From Phycisphaerales bacterium (GTDB lineage Bacteria; Planctomycetota; Phycisphaerae; Sedimentisphaerales; UBA12454), in the NCBI GenBank assembly GCA_003142595.1, contig PLMU01000003.1, positions 70,501 to 134,500 on the forward strand: a stretch of 64,000 bases of DNA, written 5' to 3'. Position numbers and translations under genes: made by a program. The notes under the pieces are model-generated. The model was not told where the DNA came from. It saw only the letters and a program-made list of their open reading frames with translations, and did no database searches. Of the stretch, positions 25,710 to 34,106 are shown one piece after another. Within the stretch, counting starts at the first letter, position 1; each line of letters starts with the position of its first letter.

Positions 25710-26447
25710 TTATAACTCAGAAGTATCATTTACCATAGCAGGCATTTCAAGGCCGTATTCTGCCATTAGTTTCGTATCAAACATTATTTCCTTTGCTTCT
25801 CCGTCTGCGATTATGCGTCCTTTATCCACCAAAACAGCCCTGTCGCCAATAGCAGCCGCAAAATTCATATTACAGGTGGCTATTATCAGCGTCTGGGGCA
25901 GATTTTTCAGCAGCGCAACAAGTTTTTCGCGGTTGCGAGGGTCAAGACTGCCGTCAGGTTCATCGAGTGCGATTATATCCGGCGACATTGAAAGAACCGT
26001 CGCTATTGCCGCCGCCCGTTTTTGACCCGCCGAAAGATGATGCGGCGCCTTTTCCGCCATTGCCTCCATACCGACCGTTCGCAATGCCTGTGCCACACGA
26101 ATTTTTACCTGCTCGGTATTAAATCCCATATTTAAAGGGCCGAATGCAACATCGTCAAACAAGGTCGGCATAAATAATTGGTCATCAGGATTTTCAAAAC
26201 AGCAGCCGATTACAGTGCGAATTTTCTTCAGGTTTTTCTTTTCAACTTTCAAACCGTTGACAATAATTTCACCTTCGCCTTTTGCAAAACCAGCCATTGC
26301 CAACATCAGGGTCGATTTGCCCGCGCCATTTGGGCCGATTAGAACGACCTTTTGTTTTTCCTCAATACTAAGATTGATATCGCTAAGGGCAATAGTGCCG
26401 TCTGGATATTTATAAGAAAACCTTTTTATTTCAATCGCTTTTGCCAT
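25710..26447 (-). CDS. cbiO: Nickel/cobalt ECF-type transporter ATPase (CbiO/NikO-like) with altered H-loop
   Basis: Energising ATPase for nickel (or cobalt) uptake with CbiQ and CbiM. Walker A is GPNGAGKST (38-46), the Q-loop region CCFENPDDQLFMPTLFDDV is typical of the CbiO family, the signature is LSAGQKR near 138, and Walker B is IIALDEPDGSLD near 160. The switch histidine expected in a T-H-D motif after Walker B is replaced: the sequence reads IATCNMNF near 190. Catalysis may therefore be unusual. It is translated 7 bases after cbiQ and 25 bases before the larB start region. Confidence 0.9.
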   Translation of the reverse strand: MAKAIEIKRFSYKYPDGTIALSDINLSIEEKQKVVLIGPNGAGKSTLMLAMAGFAKGEGEIIVNGLKVEKKNLKKIRTVIGCCFENPDDQLFMPTLFDDVAFGPLNMGFNTEQVKIRVAQALRTVGMEAMAEKAPHHLSAGQKRAAAIATVLSMSPDIIALDEPDGSLDPRNREKLVALLKNLPQTLIIATCNMNFAAAIGDRAVLVDKGRIIADGEAKEIMFDTKLMAEYGLEMPAMVNDTSEL

Positions 26448-26454
26448 AAAACCT

Positions 26455-27231
26455 TTAATTCAGGACCGGTACTGCAAAAAAATACAATGAAATCACAAAA
26501 ACACTAAAAAGTACGCCAAAAATATAATCATTGTTCGAAATTTTTAACCGCGAAATTGTCCGCCAGTTTCCATTAAAGCCTCGCCCATGCATCGCAATAT
26601 TGATTCGTTCTGCCGTATCGATACTGCGGATAAAAAGAGAGCCCAGCATAGCTGATGCTATTTTCATTTCCTGTTTAACCCCCAGATTCCTGAAAGTTCT
26701 GCCTGTTCTTGCCCGAAGTATATGCTGTGCGGTATCTATAAGAACAAATATATACCGGTATAAGAACCCCAACTGAATTATCAAAAGTTTTGGCACGCCA
26801 AGCTTGCCAAGACCGGCAAGTAAATTACTGAACCGTGTCGTCGAAACAAGTGCGATAAGCGCAAGCATCGTAACAACAAATTTGCCGCAGATTGTGCAGC
26901 ACCGCTCCCAGCCGACCGTGGTTTGAAACACAGACGGCCCAAAAGCAATTTTCACGGGCGTTTTATCGTATAAAGGACAACTCAGCGCAAGTATCAGAAC
27001 AAACGGACTGACAAGTAAAATATGTTTAAAGACGAATTTAAGAGGAATTCTGCCAAGCACAAGAATTACAAAAGGCCCAATCGCATAGCAGAAAAGTATT
27101 GCAAAAGAAGTTCGCGGCAGCGAAATCACTACCGCAGTAAAAATAACCGCAGCAATAAACTTAACCCGTGCGTCGAGACGATGTACGGGCGAATCCTGAT
27201 AAGCAAATTTATCTATATGTGCGTGATGCAT
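26455..27231 (-). CDS. cbiQ: Nickel/cobalt transporter transmembrane protein CbiQ/NikQ
   Basis: The T-component of an ECF-type metal transporter, in the inner membrane. The N-terminus HHAHIDKFAYQDSPVHRLDARVK is typical of CbiQ/NikQ. Four to six hydrophobic helices follow. The two cytoplasmic coupling motifs appear as ARTGRTFRNLG and SIDTAERINIAMHGRGF, containing the conserved Ala-Arg-Gly-type signature. The 258-residue length is normal. It lies between cbiM (11 bases) and cbiO (7 bases) in the same operon, beside larB and larE, so nickel is the likely substrate. Confidence 0.92.
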   Translation of the reverse strand: MHHAHIDKFAYQDSPVHRLDARVKFIAAVIFTAVVISLPRTSFAILFCYAIGPFVILVLGRIPLKFVFKHILLVSPFVLILALSCPLYDKTPVKIAFGPSVFQTTVGWERCCTICGKFVVTMLALIALVSTTRFSNLLAGLGKLGVPKLLIIQLGFLYRYIFVLIDTAQHILRARTGRTFRNLGVKQEMKIASAMLGSLFIRSIDTAERINIAMHGRGFNGNWRTISRLKISNNDYIFGVLFSVFVISLYFFAVPVLN

Positions 27232-27242
27232 TTATCGATTCA

Positions 27243-28268
27243 CTAAACTGCAACTGTTTTGGGATTATTTCTCCGCAAAATCCAGGCCGTCAGCCAGATA
27301 ATGACCATTGTCGTAATCGACCCAAAAATACCGGCAAAACTCCTCCAGCCCGCTAAAGCCTGGATTTTTTTATCCTCGCCGTCACTTCTCACCGAATAGT
27401 CCGGCATCAAAGAATATTTTGATTGCAGCTTATCTACAACTGCGATTCTCGAATCATTATTTGACACAACAGGCTTAAAATTCGGCTGGTCAGGCCTTTC
27501 GGCATAGCTCCACTCAAGACCGTCCGGCATACCGGATGCCAACAGCGATAATCCTGCGCCGATAATAATAGTGAAAACAACAAAGGTTGTTAATACCGCT
27601 CTCTTGCTCAGCCTGATTTTACCTTGAAGATTATCTGCGACAATGTCCGGTCTTACCTGCTGAATATATGCCAGCACAGTTACCGTTATAAGACTTTCAA
27701 CAAGACCCACCAGAAAATGAACTCCAATCATTGTTGCAAGAAAAGTCGAAAACGGAACCATCAGAACGCCGGACAGGCTTGTCTCTATGGGAACCAGAAC
27801 GGCACCCATTTCAATTCCGATAAGGCAGGCCAGCATTACACCAATATACGTTCGCAGATTACTGAACTGTTTAGCGGTAACTATCCTGTATAAATAATAT
27901 CCGACATAAGTAGGAACAATGGCCATATTGATGATATTGCAGCCAAGAGCCAGCAGGCCGCCATCCTGAAATATCAGGCACTGCACAATTATCACTGAAG
28001 ACATTACTATTGCAGCGGCGTGCGGACCAAGTATTATCGCAAGAAGAACCGCCCCTACCATATGCCCGCTCGTTCCCGGCATCGCCGGAAGACGGAAATT
28101 GACCATCTGGGCCGCGAAAACAAATGCGCCCAATATTCCCATCAGGGCAAGTTTTTCTGATGTGATTACCTGTTTCGCTTTTCTGCAAATCAGCCCCAGA
28201 ACCCCGCCGGCAATTGCAAGAGTGCCGCCAGCCACAGGCAGCGAAAGTAATTCATTAGCCATGTGCAT
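27243..28268 (-). CDS. Nickel transporter substrate-binding membrane protein, CbiM/NikM with PDGLE C-terminal part
   Basis: The S-component that binds the metal. It begins Met-His-Met-Ala-Asn-Glu; in this family the N-terminal Met-His helps coordinate the ion, and MHMA is the form seen in nickel-specific NikM rather than MHIPDG of cobalt CbiM. The core shows FRLPAMPGTSGHMVGAVL and LGPHAAAIVM. After residue 230 a transmembrane segment, the motif MPDGLEWSYAERP and a final helix make a fused NikN/PDGLE domain (341 aa in all). It is the first gene of the operon leading into larB-larE and lies divergent from cupin-nikR. Confidence 0.9.
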   Translation of the reverse strand: MHMANELLSLPVAGGTLAIAGGVLGLICRKAKQVITSEKLALMGILGAFVFAAQMVNFRLPAMPGTSGHMVGAVLLAIILGPHAAAIVMSSVIIVQCLIFQDGGLLALGCNIINMAIVPTYVGYYLYRIVTAKQFSNLRTYIGVMLACLIGIEMGAVLVPIETSLSGVLMVPFSTFLATMIGVHFLVGLVESLITVTVLAYIQQVRPDIVADNLQGKIRLSKRAVLTTFVVFTIIIGAGLSLLASGMPDGLEWSYAERPDQPNFKPVVSNNDSRIAVVDKLQSKYSLMPDYSVRSDGEDKKIQALAGWRSFAGIFGSITTMVIIWLTAWILRRNNPKTVAV

Positions 28269-28289
28269 AGTAAAAATCCTTTATTTCTG

Positions 28290-28318
28290 TTGACATATCT
28301 GATTCCCGCGCATAAAAT
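28290..28318 (+). promoter_or_regulatory. Promoter of the cupin-nikR pair
   Basis: Perfect TTGACA (28290-28295), 17-base spacer, TAAAAT (28313-28318). The start would be near 28325, immediately before the inverted repeat at 28329-28349. Confidence 0.7.
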
Positions 28319-28322
28319 TATA
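28317..28322 (-). promoter_or_regulatory. Minus-strand -10 element of the nickel transport/lar operon
   Basis: Perfect TATAAT on the minus strand (28322-28317). The -35 region 17 bases upstream reads GCTATT, a poor match, which is common for regulated promoters. It overlaps the -10 element of the divergent cupin-nikR promoter. Confidence 0.5.
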
Positions 28323-28328
28323 AAAAAC

Positions 28329-28349
28329 GTAATACCGACAATAGCTTAC
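28329..28349. promoter_or_regulatory. Inverted repeat between divergent nickel-gene promoters, candidate NikR operator
   Basis: GTAA (28329-28332), 13 bases, TTAC (28346-28349). It covers the -35/spacer region of the transporter promoter and the first transcribed bases of cupin-nikR, where a repressor would control both. NikR binds spaced inverted half-sites, but this half-site does not match the E. coli GTATGA box, so the call is inference from position. Confidence 0.35.
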
Positions 28350-28411
28350 AAAATTTGGGCCGGACAATCAAGCGCGAATTTGAAAATTTCATACGATTTG
28401 GGAGTAAAAAG

Positions 28412-28741
28412 ATGACAATAGAGCCTTTAATTGTAAAACTGAACGACAGCACTGAATATCAATCTTTACTTAAGCCTCCTAAAACATTCGGCTTGCACGC
28501 CGGACGGGTTTATTTAAAGCCCGGCGCCGAATGCGGGCAGCATACAACCGGCATAAATGAAGAAATGCTTGTTTTTCTCTCAGGACAGGGACAGGCCGTT
28601 TTGGGCGAAAAAACTTTTCCCGTTGGAGTTGGCAAAATTACTTATATTCCACCGCAAACCATACATAATATAAAAAATACATCTGACAAACCGCTGATTT
28701 ATATATTCTGTGTGGCCCCGGCAGTTGGTAAAGGAGAATAA
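28412..28741 (+). CDS. Cupin-domain protein encoded with NikR
   Basis: A 109-residue single-cupin protein. The first cupin motif is recognisable in AGRVYLKPGAECGQHTTGINEEMLVFLSG and the second in ITYIPPQTIHNIKNTSDKPLIYIF, although only some metal-binding His/Glu positions are kept. ATG 28412 has GGGAG 7 bases upstream. nikR starts one base after its stop, so the two are co-translated. A role in nickel handling or sensing is suggested by position only. A mannose-6-phosphate isomerase-like cupin with another role is the alternative. Confidence 0.85.
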   Translation: MTIEPLIVKLNDSTEYQSLLKPPKTFGLHAGRVYLKPGAECGQHTTGINEEMLVFLSGQGQAVLGEKTFPVGVGKITYIPPQTIHNIKNTSDKPLIYIFCVAPAVGKGE

Positions 28742-28742
28742 A

Positions 28743-29162
28743 ATGGCTAAGGGTATAGAACGAATAGGTGTCTCGCTCGAAAATGATTTGCTTGCGTCAT
28801 TCGACAAAGTCATTTCCTCCAAAGGCTACAAAAACCGTTCCGAAGCGATTCGCGATTTAATTCGCGAGCATTTATCGAAACTGAAAATCGAGCACAAAAA
28901 AACTCCCGCAATCGGCGCTATTTTCCTTGTTTACGACCACCATACAGCTCACATCTCAACTGTCTTTAAAAAACTGCAGCATCACAAGCCGATAAAAACA
29001 ATTTCTTCCATCCATGTTTATATCGACAGCCATAATTGTCTCGAAATTCTTCTGCTCAGAGGTTTGGCTTGTGATATCAACAATCTTGGCGAAAAGATGA
29101 TTAGTCTGCGAGGCGTTAAGCACGGTTACATTAATCTCGTAGCAATCGAAAACGAAAAATAA
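28743..29162 (+). CDS. nikR: Nickel-responsive transcriptional regulator NikR
   Basis: Ribbon-helix-helix repressor with a C-terminal ACT-like nickel-binding domain. The N-terminal DNA-binding part is IERIGVSLENDLLASFDKV then YKNRSEAIRDLIREHL. Aligned without gaps to E. coli NikR, the high-affinity ligands map as follows: His76 is kept as H80, His87 as H91 and Cys95 as C99. His89 is replaced by Tyr93, while an extra His is at 97 (E. coli Asp93). Metal geometry or specificity may differ. It lies divergent from the nickel transporter/lar operon, its likely target. 139 aa. Confidence 0.93.
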   Translation: MAKGIERIGVSLENDLLASFDKVISSKGYKNRSEAIRDLIREHLSKLKIEHKKTPAIGAIFLVYDHHTAHISTVFKKLQHHKPIKTISSIHVYIDSHNCLEILLLRGLACDINNLGEKMISLRGVKHGYINLVAIENEK

Positions 29163-29170
29163 GTGGTTAG

Positions 29171-29192
29171 CCCAGCCAACACTTTGGCTGGG
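29171..29192. terminator. Hairpin between convergent nikR and debranching-enzyme genes
   Basis: Perfect 9-bp stem CCCAGCCAA (29171-29179) / TTGGCTGGG (29184-29192) with a 4-base loop. It lies 8 bases after the nikR stop and directly at the convergent stop codon. The T run is short, so termination strength is uncertain. Confidence 0.55.
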
Positions 29193-29193
29193 T

Positions 29194-31218
29194 TTAGCTG
29201 TGAATCAGCAGCCAGGCTCTCAACACTTCCGCCACGCTCCATGCTTGAGCGAATGTTCCTCGCGGTTTGTGCGGCCCGTCGCCGTCGAATATTTCGTTTA
29301 TACTGTTTATACAACCGTCATTTTTAAAATGTTCAATTAATGGTTCGAGCCAATCCTCGCATATTTTTTTGCTCTGCTTGTTATAATCATTAACTTTCAG
29401 ATATGCTTCGATGAAACCGCCTATCAGCCACGGCCACACTGTTCCCTGATGATATGCGCTGTCGCGTTCTTTTGGCCCGCCTTGGTATTTCCCTTTGTAT
29501 TTGCTGTCGCTTGCGGCAAGTGTCCTCAGGCCGTAAGGCGTCAGAAGATTAATTTCAACACAGCTCACCACCGCTTTTTGCATCGAGATGTCCAGCGGCG
29601 AATACGGAAGCGAAACGGCAAATATCTGGTTGGGCCTGATGCTGGCATCCTTAAATTCTTCCGTTACGCAGTCGTAAAGATATTGGCCTTTTTCATACCA
29701 GAAACACGAAGAAAAACTGTGCGCAATTCTATCGGCCATTTTACTGAATTTTTCCGCCATAACTGCGTCTCTGTTTCGATAGAACTCGGCGCAGTTGCAA
29801 ATGGCGTTATACCAAAGTGCATTTACTTCCACCGCTTTGCCGTGCCGGGGCGTAAAAACGATATTATCAAACTTCGCGTCCATCCACGTAAGCTGCGTAT
29901 CGGCGCTTCCGCCCATTATTAACCCGTCAGTATCGGCTTTTATGCCGAACTTGGTGCCCTGCTGATACGCATCGATTATCCAGCGAATCACGGGCATTAA
30001 TTTTGAACTGAAGCCTCTTAGGTCGCCGCTTGTTTTATAATATTTAAATGCCGCGTCGATAAACCAAAGCGATGTATCGATGCTGTTGAAATGAGCACCT
30101 GTTTCGTCATCGCCGAAATAGTTGGCAATCATTCCTTCGTCGGCGTTATATGCGAAGTTAAGCAAAACCGCACAGGCGTCTTCGTATCTGCCGCAGCACA
30201 GCAGCAAGCCTTCCAGCGAGATGAAAGTGTCTCTACCCCAGTCGCTAAACCAGGGAAAGCCGGCAAGGATTGATTTTGTTTTCAGTTTCTCGATTTTCCG
30301 GTCGATAACAAATTGGTCTGCCGCAATAGCAAGCGACTGGACGACAGGATCTTTGCTTTTCACATTGTTCAGCAGTTGTCTTTGCCGCAGTTTAAGGTCG
30401 TCGATTATCACATCGACATCAAGCCCTGTCATTTTATGCGACATAGTCGAATCGCCGAAGCCCGCCCAGAGAACGATTCTCACGGGCCCTTCAACGGTTA
30501 TCCTGAAAAACCCCGGACAAAACAGGTCTTCGATGTAATCGTAGCCCCGCTCTTTTTCCTGGCGATATAGAAAATTATACCACCACTGCTTGTCCTCTAT
30601 GAAGGCCATTTCATCTGTCGCCAGCAGAAGCGCAGCCTTTTCGAGACTTTTGTTTTTGACCGCCAGAAAATCATCCTGCCATTCAATATAAAAATTATTG
30701 CTTGCCCGCCCGAGGCTGTGATAATTCCTCATCGCGGCAAACGGCCTTACGGTAAATTCGAACTTCTGCTGTACATCGCTGAAATTATATACGATTGCGG
30801 TTATATCGGAATCCGGCAGCAGGTAAATGCTCTTTGTAAGTTTAAACTCGCCGGTTGAAAAATCGAAATGTGCCCCGACATCCTTCCTGAAATCTACCGG
30901 CAGCGGCACGATTTTATCATCTGAAGGCGGCTCAAATTCCAATTTATTGAGATTATACTGATGGTTCTCGGTGATTATTGTTTCAAGACAGTTTGAAAGT
31001 GTGACAATTCTTTTCGCCGGCGGCCTCAGCGAACCGTTGAGCAGTCCGTGATAGCGCCTGGTATTGCTGCAGCACAGCGTCCCGCAGGCAAAACTTCCGC
31101 GATTGTTTGTCAGCAGCCATTCGGTATCTATCAGCTTTTCGAATCTATCCGCCCAGCCGGATTCGTCTTTGGGAATCTGCTGTTTTAGTTTTGAAATCTG
31201 TTGGGCAAGTTCCGCCAT
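29194..31218 (-). CDS. Glycogen debranching enzyme (amylo-alpha-1,6-glucosidase family)
   Basis: Removes alpha-1,6 branches of glycogen. The N-terminal half (about residues 30-260) resembles the bacterial/archaeal GDE N-terminal domain, with NNRGSFACGTLCCSNTRRYHGLL. The C-terminal half is an alpha/alpha-six-barrel of the GH133 type. Its typical blocks are FPWFSDWGRDTFISLEGLLL, IDTSLWFIDAAFKYY, TWMDAK, EVNALWYNAICNCAEFY, and SAYHQGTVWPWLIGGFIEAYL. The Asp in WGRDTF and the acidic residues around TWMDAK lie where the catalytic acids are expected. 674 aa, normal. It is the last gene of a three-gene glycogen cluster, 21 bases after the GH57 gene. Confidence 0.92.
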   Translation of the reverse strand: MAELAQQISKLKQQIPKDESGWADRFEKLIDTEWLLTNNRGSFACGTLCCSNTRRYHGLLNGSLRPPAKRIVTLSNCLETIITENHQYNLNKLEFEPPSDDKIVPLPVDFRKDVGAHFDFSTGEFKLTKSIYLLPDSDITAIVYNFSDVQQKFEFTVRPFAAMRNYHSLGRASNNFYIEWQDDFLAVKNKSLEKAALLLATDEMAFIEDKQWWYNFLYRQEKERGYDYIEDLFCPGFFRITVEGPVRIVLWAGFGDSTMSHKMTGLDVDVIIDDLKLRQRQLLNNVKSKDPVVQSLAIAADQFVIDRKIEKLKTKSILAGFPWFSDWGRDTFISLEGLLLCCGRYEDACAVLLNFAYNADEGMIANYFGDDETGAHFNSIDTSLWFIDAAFKYYKTSGDLRGFSSKLMPVIRWIIDAYQQGTKFGIKADTDGLIMGGSADTQLTWMDAKFDNIVFTPRHGKAVEVNALWYNAICNCAEFYRNRDAVMAEKFSKMADRIAHSFSSCFWYEKGQYLYDCVTEEFKDASIRPNQIFAVSLPYSPLDISMQKAVVSCVEINLLTPYGLRTLAASDSKYKGKYQGGPKERDSAYHQGTVWPWLIGGFIEAYLKVNDYNKQSKKICEDWLEPLIEHFKNDGCINSINEIFDGDGPHKPRGTFAQAWSVAEVLRAWLLIHS

Positions 31219-31239
31219 CCTGGCAATTCCTCCTGGAGT

Positions 31240-32448
31240 TTATTTCATAACTTTTTGACGGCTATGCTGCGGTTTCGTGCATCTTTTATCCAGATTGCCC
31301 ATCACGTTCATAAAGTTAATATAAGAATCGTAAGGCGAATCGTAAGGGTTAAAATATTTATGCACATCGCCGTCTGAAAAATATTTCGTGCACATATAAT
31401 AAAAATGGTCTGAGCTTTGAAGTTTTCGCCAGTCCGACAAAAGAGACTTGTCGCCGGTCTTTTTTACCTTATTTTCCATACGATAAAGCTCGTGCAGAGC
31501 GTTTGATTGCATCGCGTTGCCGAGCCAGGCAGAAAGGTCTCTTTCCATATCGGCCCAGCTTATCAGCTCCGGCACATTTACCACATCCGTTGCCGGATAA
31601 GCCGCTATCGCCTCGGAAGGCGTTTTAAAATTGTTGTCCGGATGCTTCATAATTTCGTCAGGCAGCTGTCTCATAAAATTGAATATGCCTGTATCTTCCC
31701 ACTGGTGTTCGCCGAAAGTTTCATAATCCATAAAAAGATTGACAACATATCCGTTGCCGTTGACCCTGTTCACCCAATGGCTGAATTTCTCCGCCATAAG
31801 CGGCCATTCGTTCCAGTCTCTGTTCGAGAATCGAAACGCGATATCGTCGCTCAAAGCGTAATTTTTCAGCAGCAGTTTGATTTTCCCTTCTTTTGGCGGC
31901 TTATAAAGAAAATTCGGGCTTCTTCCGCCCAGAATCCGGTCCGCACCTTCGGTTATAACACCGTCAAATATCCCCATCTCTTCTATCGCCGCCGCAAGGT
32001 CGTTGCTGTAAATAAGCTCGGTATTACGGAAAACCTTCGGCCTCTGTCCGAAGAGCTTTTCAACCGTATCCATATGCTTGAAAATCTGTTCTTTGAATTC
32101 GTTTCGCGAATATAAAAAGCTCAGGCTGTGATAATACGTTTCCGCCAGAAATTCCACGCATCCTGTTCTTGCAAGTGCGTCGAATGTGCTCATTACCTCT
32201 GGAGCATACTCGGCCAGTTGTTCCAGCAATACGCCGGTAATGCTGTATGCCACTTTAAATCGTCCTTCGTGACGTTTTATCAAGTCAAGAATCAGTCTGT
32301 TTGTAGGAAGGTAGCATTTGTTGGCGACTTTTTGGCAGATTGCTTTGTTCTTGAATGTGTCGAAATATCTCTGGTCTTCATCGAAAACCGTGTAGTGTCG
32401 AAGCCTGAAAGGCTGATGGACTTGAAAATAAAAGCATACAGACGGCAT
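31240..32448 (-). CDS. Glycoside hydrolase family 57 protein (alpha-amylase/glucanotransferase type)
   Basis: Acts on alpha-glucans, by hydrolysis or glucan transfer. GH57 motifs are in order: YFQVHQPFRL (His11-Gln-Pro), a second motif in the 60-110 region ending EFLAETYYHS, the catalytic nucleophile E144 in KVFRNTELIYS, and the acid/base D241 in NLFMDYETFGEHQ. The 402-residue length matches the short alpha-amylase-like GH57 proteins that neighbour GT4 glycogen synthases in archaea and some bacteria. Whether it branches, cuts or transfers glucan cannot be read directly. No signal peptide; cytoplasmic. Confidence 0.9.
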   Translation of the reverse strand: MPSVCFYFQVHQPFRLRHYTVFDEDQRYFDTFKNKAICQKVANKCYLPTNRLILDLIKRHEGRFKVAYSITGVLLEQLAEYAPEVMSTFDALARTGCVEFLAETYYHSLSFLYSRNEFKEQIFKHMDTVEKLFGQRPKVFRNTELIYSNDLAAAIEEMGIFDGVITEGADRILGGRSPNFLYKPPKEGKIKLLLKNYALSDDIAFRFSNRDWNEWPLMAEKFSHWVNRVNGNGYVVNLFMDYETFGEHQWEDTGIFNFMRQLPDEIMKHPDNNFKTPSEAIAAYPATDVVNVPELISWADMERDLSAWLGNAMQSNALHELYRMENKVKKTGDKSLLSDWRKLQSSDHFYYMCTKYFSDGDVHKYFNPYDSPYDSYINFMNVMGNLDKRCTKPQHSRQKVMK

Positions 32449-32486
32449 AAATCAATCCTTTGATAATATTAACTGTTTAGACATTT

Positions 32487-33800
32487 TTAAACGCCAACCG
32501 GCTGCTCGATGAGCTGCAGGTATATCTGTTTGCACTTTTCAGCGGCATCTTCCCATCGGAGTTTGCGCACTTCAAAGTTGCCGTGTTCCTTCAATGTCAT
32601 CTGCAGAGGCGGATACTTCAGCACCGCGACAATTTTATTTGCTATTTCATCGACGTCCCAGAAGTCCGCCTTGAGAACATGCGTTAAAACTTCCGACACG
32701 CCGCTTTGTTTGCTTATCAGAACCGGAACATCGTTATTGAGCGCTTCCAGCGGTGCTATGCCGAACGGCTCGGACACGCTTGGCATAACATAAAGGTCCG
32801 CTCTTTCATAAACCTTTTGGACTTCATCGCCTCTTAAAAAGCCCGTGAACAATATTTTGCTGCCGATACCAAGTTCAGCGGCGAGCTCAATAGACTTTCT
32901 CATCATATCGCCGGAACCTGCCATAACAAATTTGACATTGTCCATTACCTCGAGAACTTTTTTGGCCGCGCCAAGAAAGTATTCCGGCCCTTTTTGCATC
33001 GTGATTCTGCCGAGAAACAGAACGATTTTTTCGTCTTTGCGGACTTCCACCTTGCCTAAATTTAATCCATTGCCATTTCTCTCGATTCCGTTATAAACCA
33101 CTTCCACCTTATCGCCGTTTACGCCGTATCTGGAGAGAATTATATTCTTCGTAAGATAACTAACTGCGATTACCTTATCGGCGGCATGCATCCCGGCCCG
33201 CTCGATATTGTAAATCATCTGATTAACATTTTCGCCGCTGCGGTCAAATTCAGTTGAGTGAACGTGAACGACAAGAGGTTTGCCCGTAACTGCCGCTACG
33301 GCAAGTCCTGCCGGGTATGTCATCCAGTCGTGGGCGTGAATAACATCGAAATCTTCCTGCATCGCCAGTTTTACGGCTGATGCCGCATATCTGTGAACTT
33401 CGGTATACATATCGCCGGAATAATGTCCGTTGGTGTCAGAATCGTTTGCCGCGCTGATTCCGGTTACGCCGCCGCGCTTTTGTTTGGCGCGTATCATATT
33501 CTCAATTTCGCTGCGGTAAGTTTCCGCGGTGGCATAAGGTTTCAGGGCTGAGTCTATGGTCTTGAATTTTATATTTTTGAGTTCGGAATCGAATTTTTCT
33601 CCGAGTTTGCTGTAATTTATATCCGCAGGCGTTCGCATTTTTACGCAAGTCGAGGAATTATCTACGGGTATCGCTTTGGGCAGAACAAATGTAACCTCAA
33701 GTCCCAGCTTGCTCATCGCTTTGGTTAAGCCGTAACATGCGGTGCCTAGTCCGCCACTGATAAATGGCGGAAACTCCCATCCTAACATAAATATCTTCAA
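32487..33800 (-). CDS. Glycosyltransferase family 4, glycogen synthase-like
   Basis: Builds alpha-1,4-glucan from a nucleotide sugar. The N-terminal domain starts KIFMLGWEFPPFISGGLGTAC, the Gly-rich donor/acceptor loop of glycogen synthases, and contains DVIHAHDWMTYPAG. The C-terminal domain has VLFLGRITMQKGPEYFL and the E-x7-E type motif SEPFGIAPLEALNNDVPV. This is the GT4 type used for glycogen in archaea rather than bacterial GT5 GlgA. A TTG start at 33800 is chosen because it begins at the family's first strand; a GTG at 33827 is in frame. It heads the cluster with GH57 and the debranching enzyme. Confidence 0.9.
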   Translation of the reverse strand: MKIFMLGWEFPPFISGGLGTACYGLTKAMSKLGLEVTFVLPKAIPVDNSSTCVKMRTPADINYSKLGEKFDSELKNIKFKTIDSALKPYATAETYRSEIENMIRAKQKRGGVTGISAANDSDTNGHYSGDMYTEVHRYAASAVKLAMQEDFDVIHAHDWMTYPAGLAVAAVTGKPLVVHVHSTEFDRSGENVNQMIYNIERAGMHAADKVIAVSYLTKNIILSRYGVNGDKVEVVYNGIERNGNGLNLGKVEVRKDEKIVLFLGRITMQKGPEYFLGAAKKVLEVMDNVKFVMAGSGDMMRKSIELAAELGIGSKILFTGFLRGDEVQKVYERADLYVMPSVSEPFGIAPLEALNNDVPVLISKQSGVSEVLTHVLKADFWDVDEIANKIVAVLKYPPLQMTLKEHGNFEVRKLRWEDAAEKCKQIYLQLIEQPVGV

Positions 33801-34045
33801 GACCTTATGGTCTCCCAATAAAAACACAAGTATAGTGGGTATAAGATAATATACCTCTTTAGGAATATAATCGGTCTTTTAGTGTAACTGGTTTAATAAA
33901 TTGTTCCTATAAAATCAGATTTCAGTATCGCCAGCCCTGTTTTTTGTGGTTATCGGACGTTGAACGGGTGAAAGTTAGAAATAACGACAAAAATTATACA
34001 AAAAAGACAATCAGACAAAATCCTTGTTAAGTTTAGCCGTAAAAA

Positions 34046-34080
34046 AAACCGACCTCTGCCCAATTCACAGAGGTCGGTTT
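34046..34080 (-). terminator. Terminator after the histone-fold gene
   Basis: Perfect 13-bp stem AAACCGACCTCTG (34046-34058) / CAGAGGTCGGTTT (34068-34080), loop of nine. Read on the minus strand it ends in a run of T, 27 bases after the histone-fold gene. The region 33828-34045 holds no other gene. Confidence 0.9.
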
Positions 34081-34106
34081 CAAGTCTCTCAAATAGAGAT
34101 TTAATC

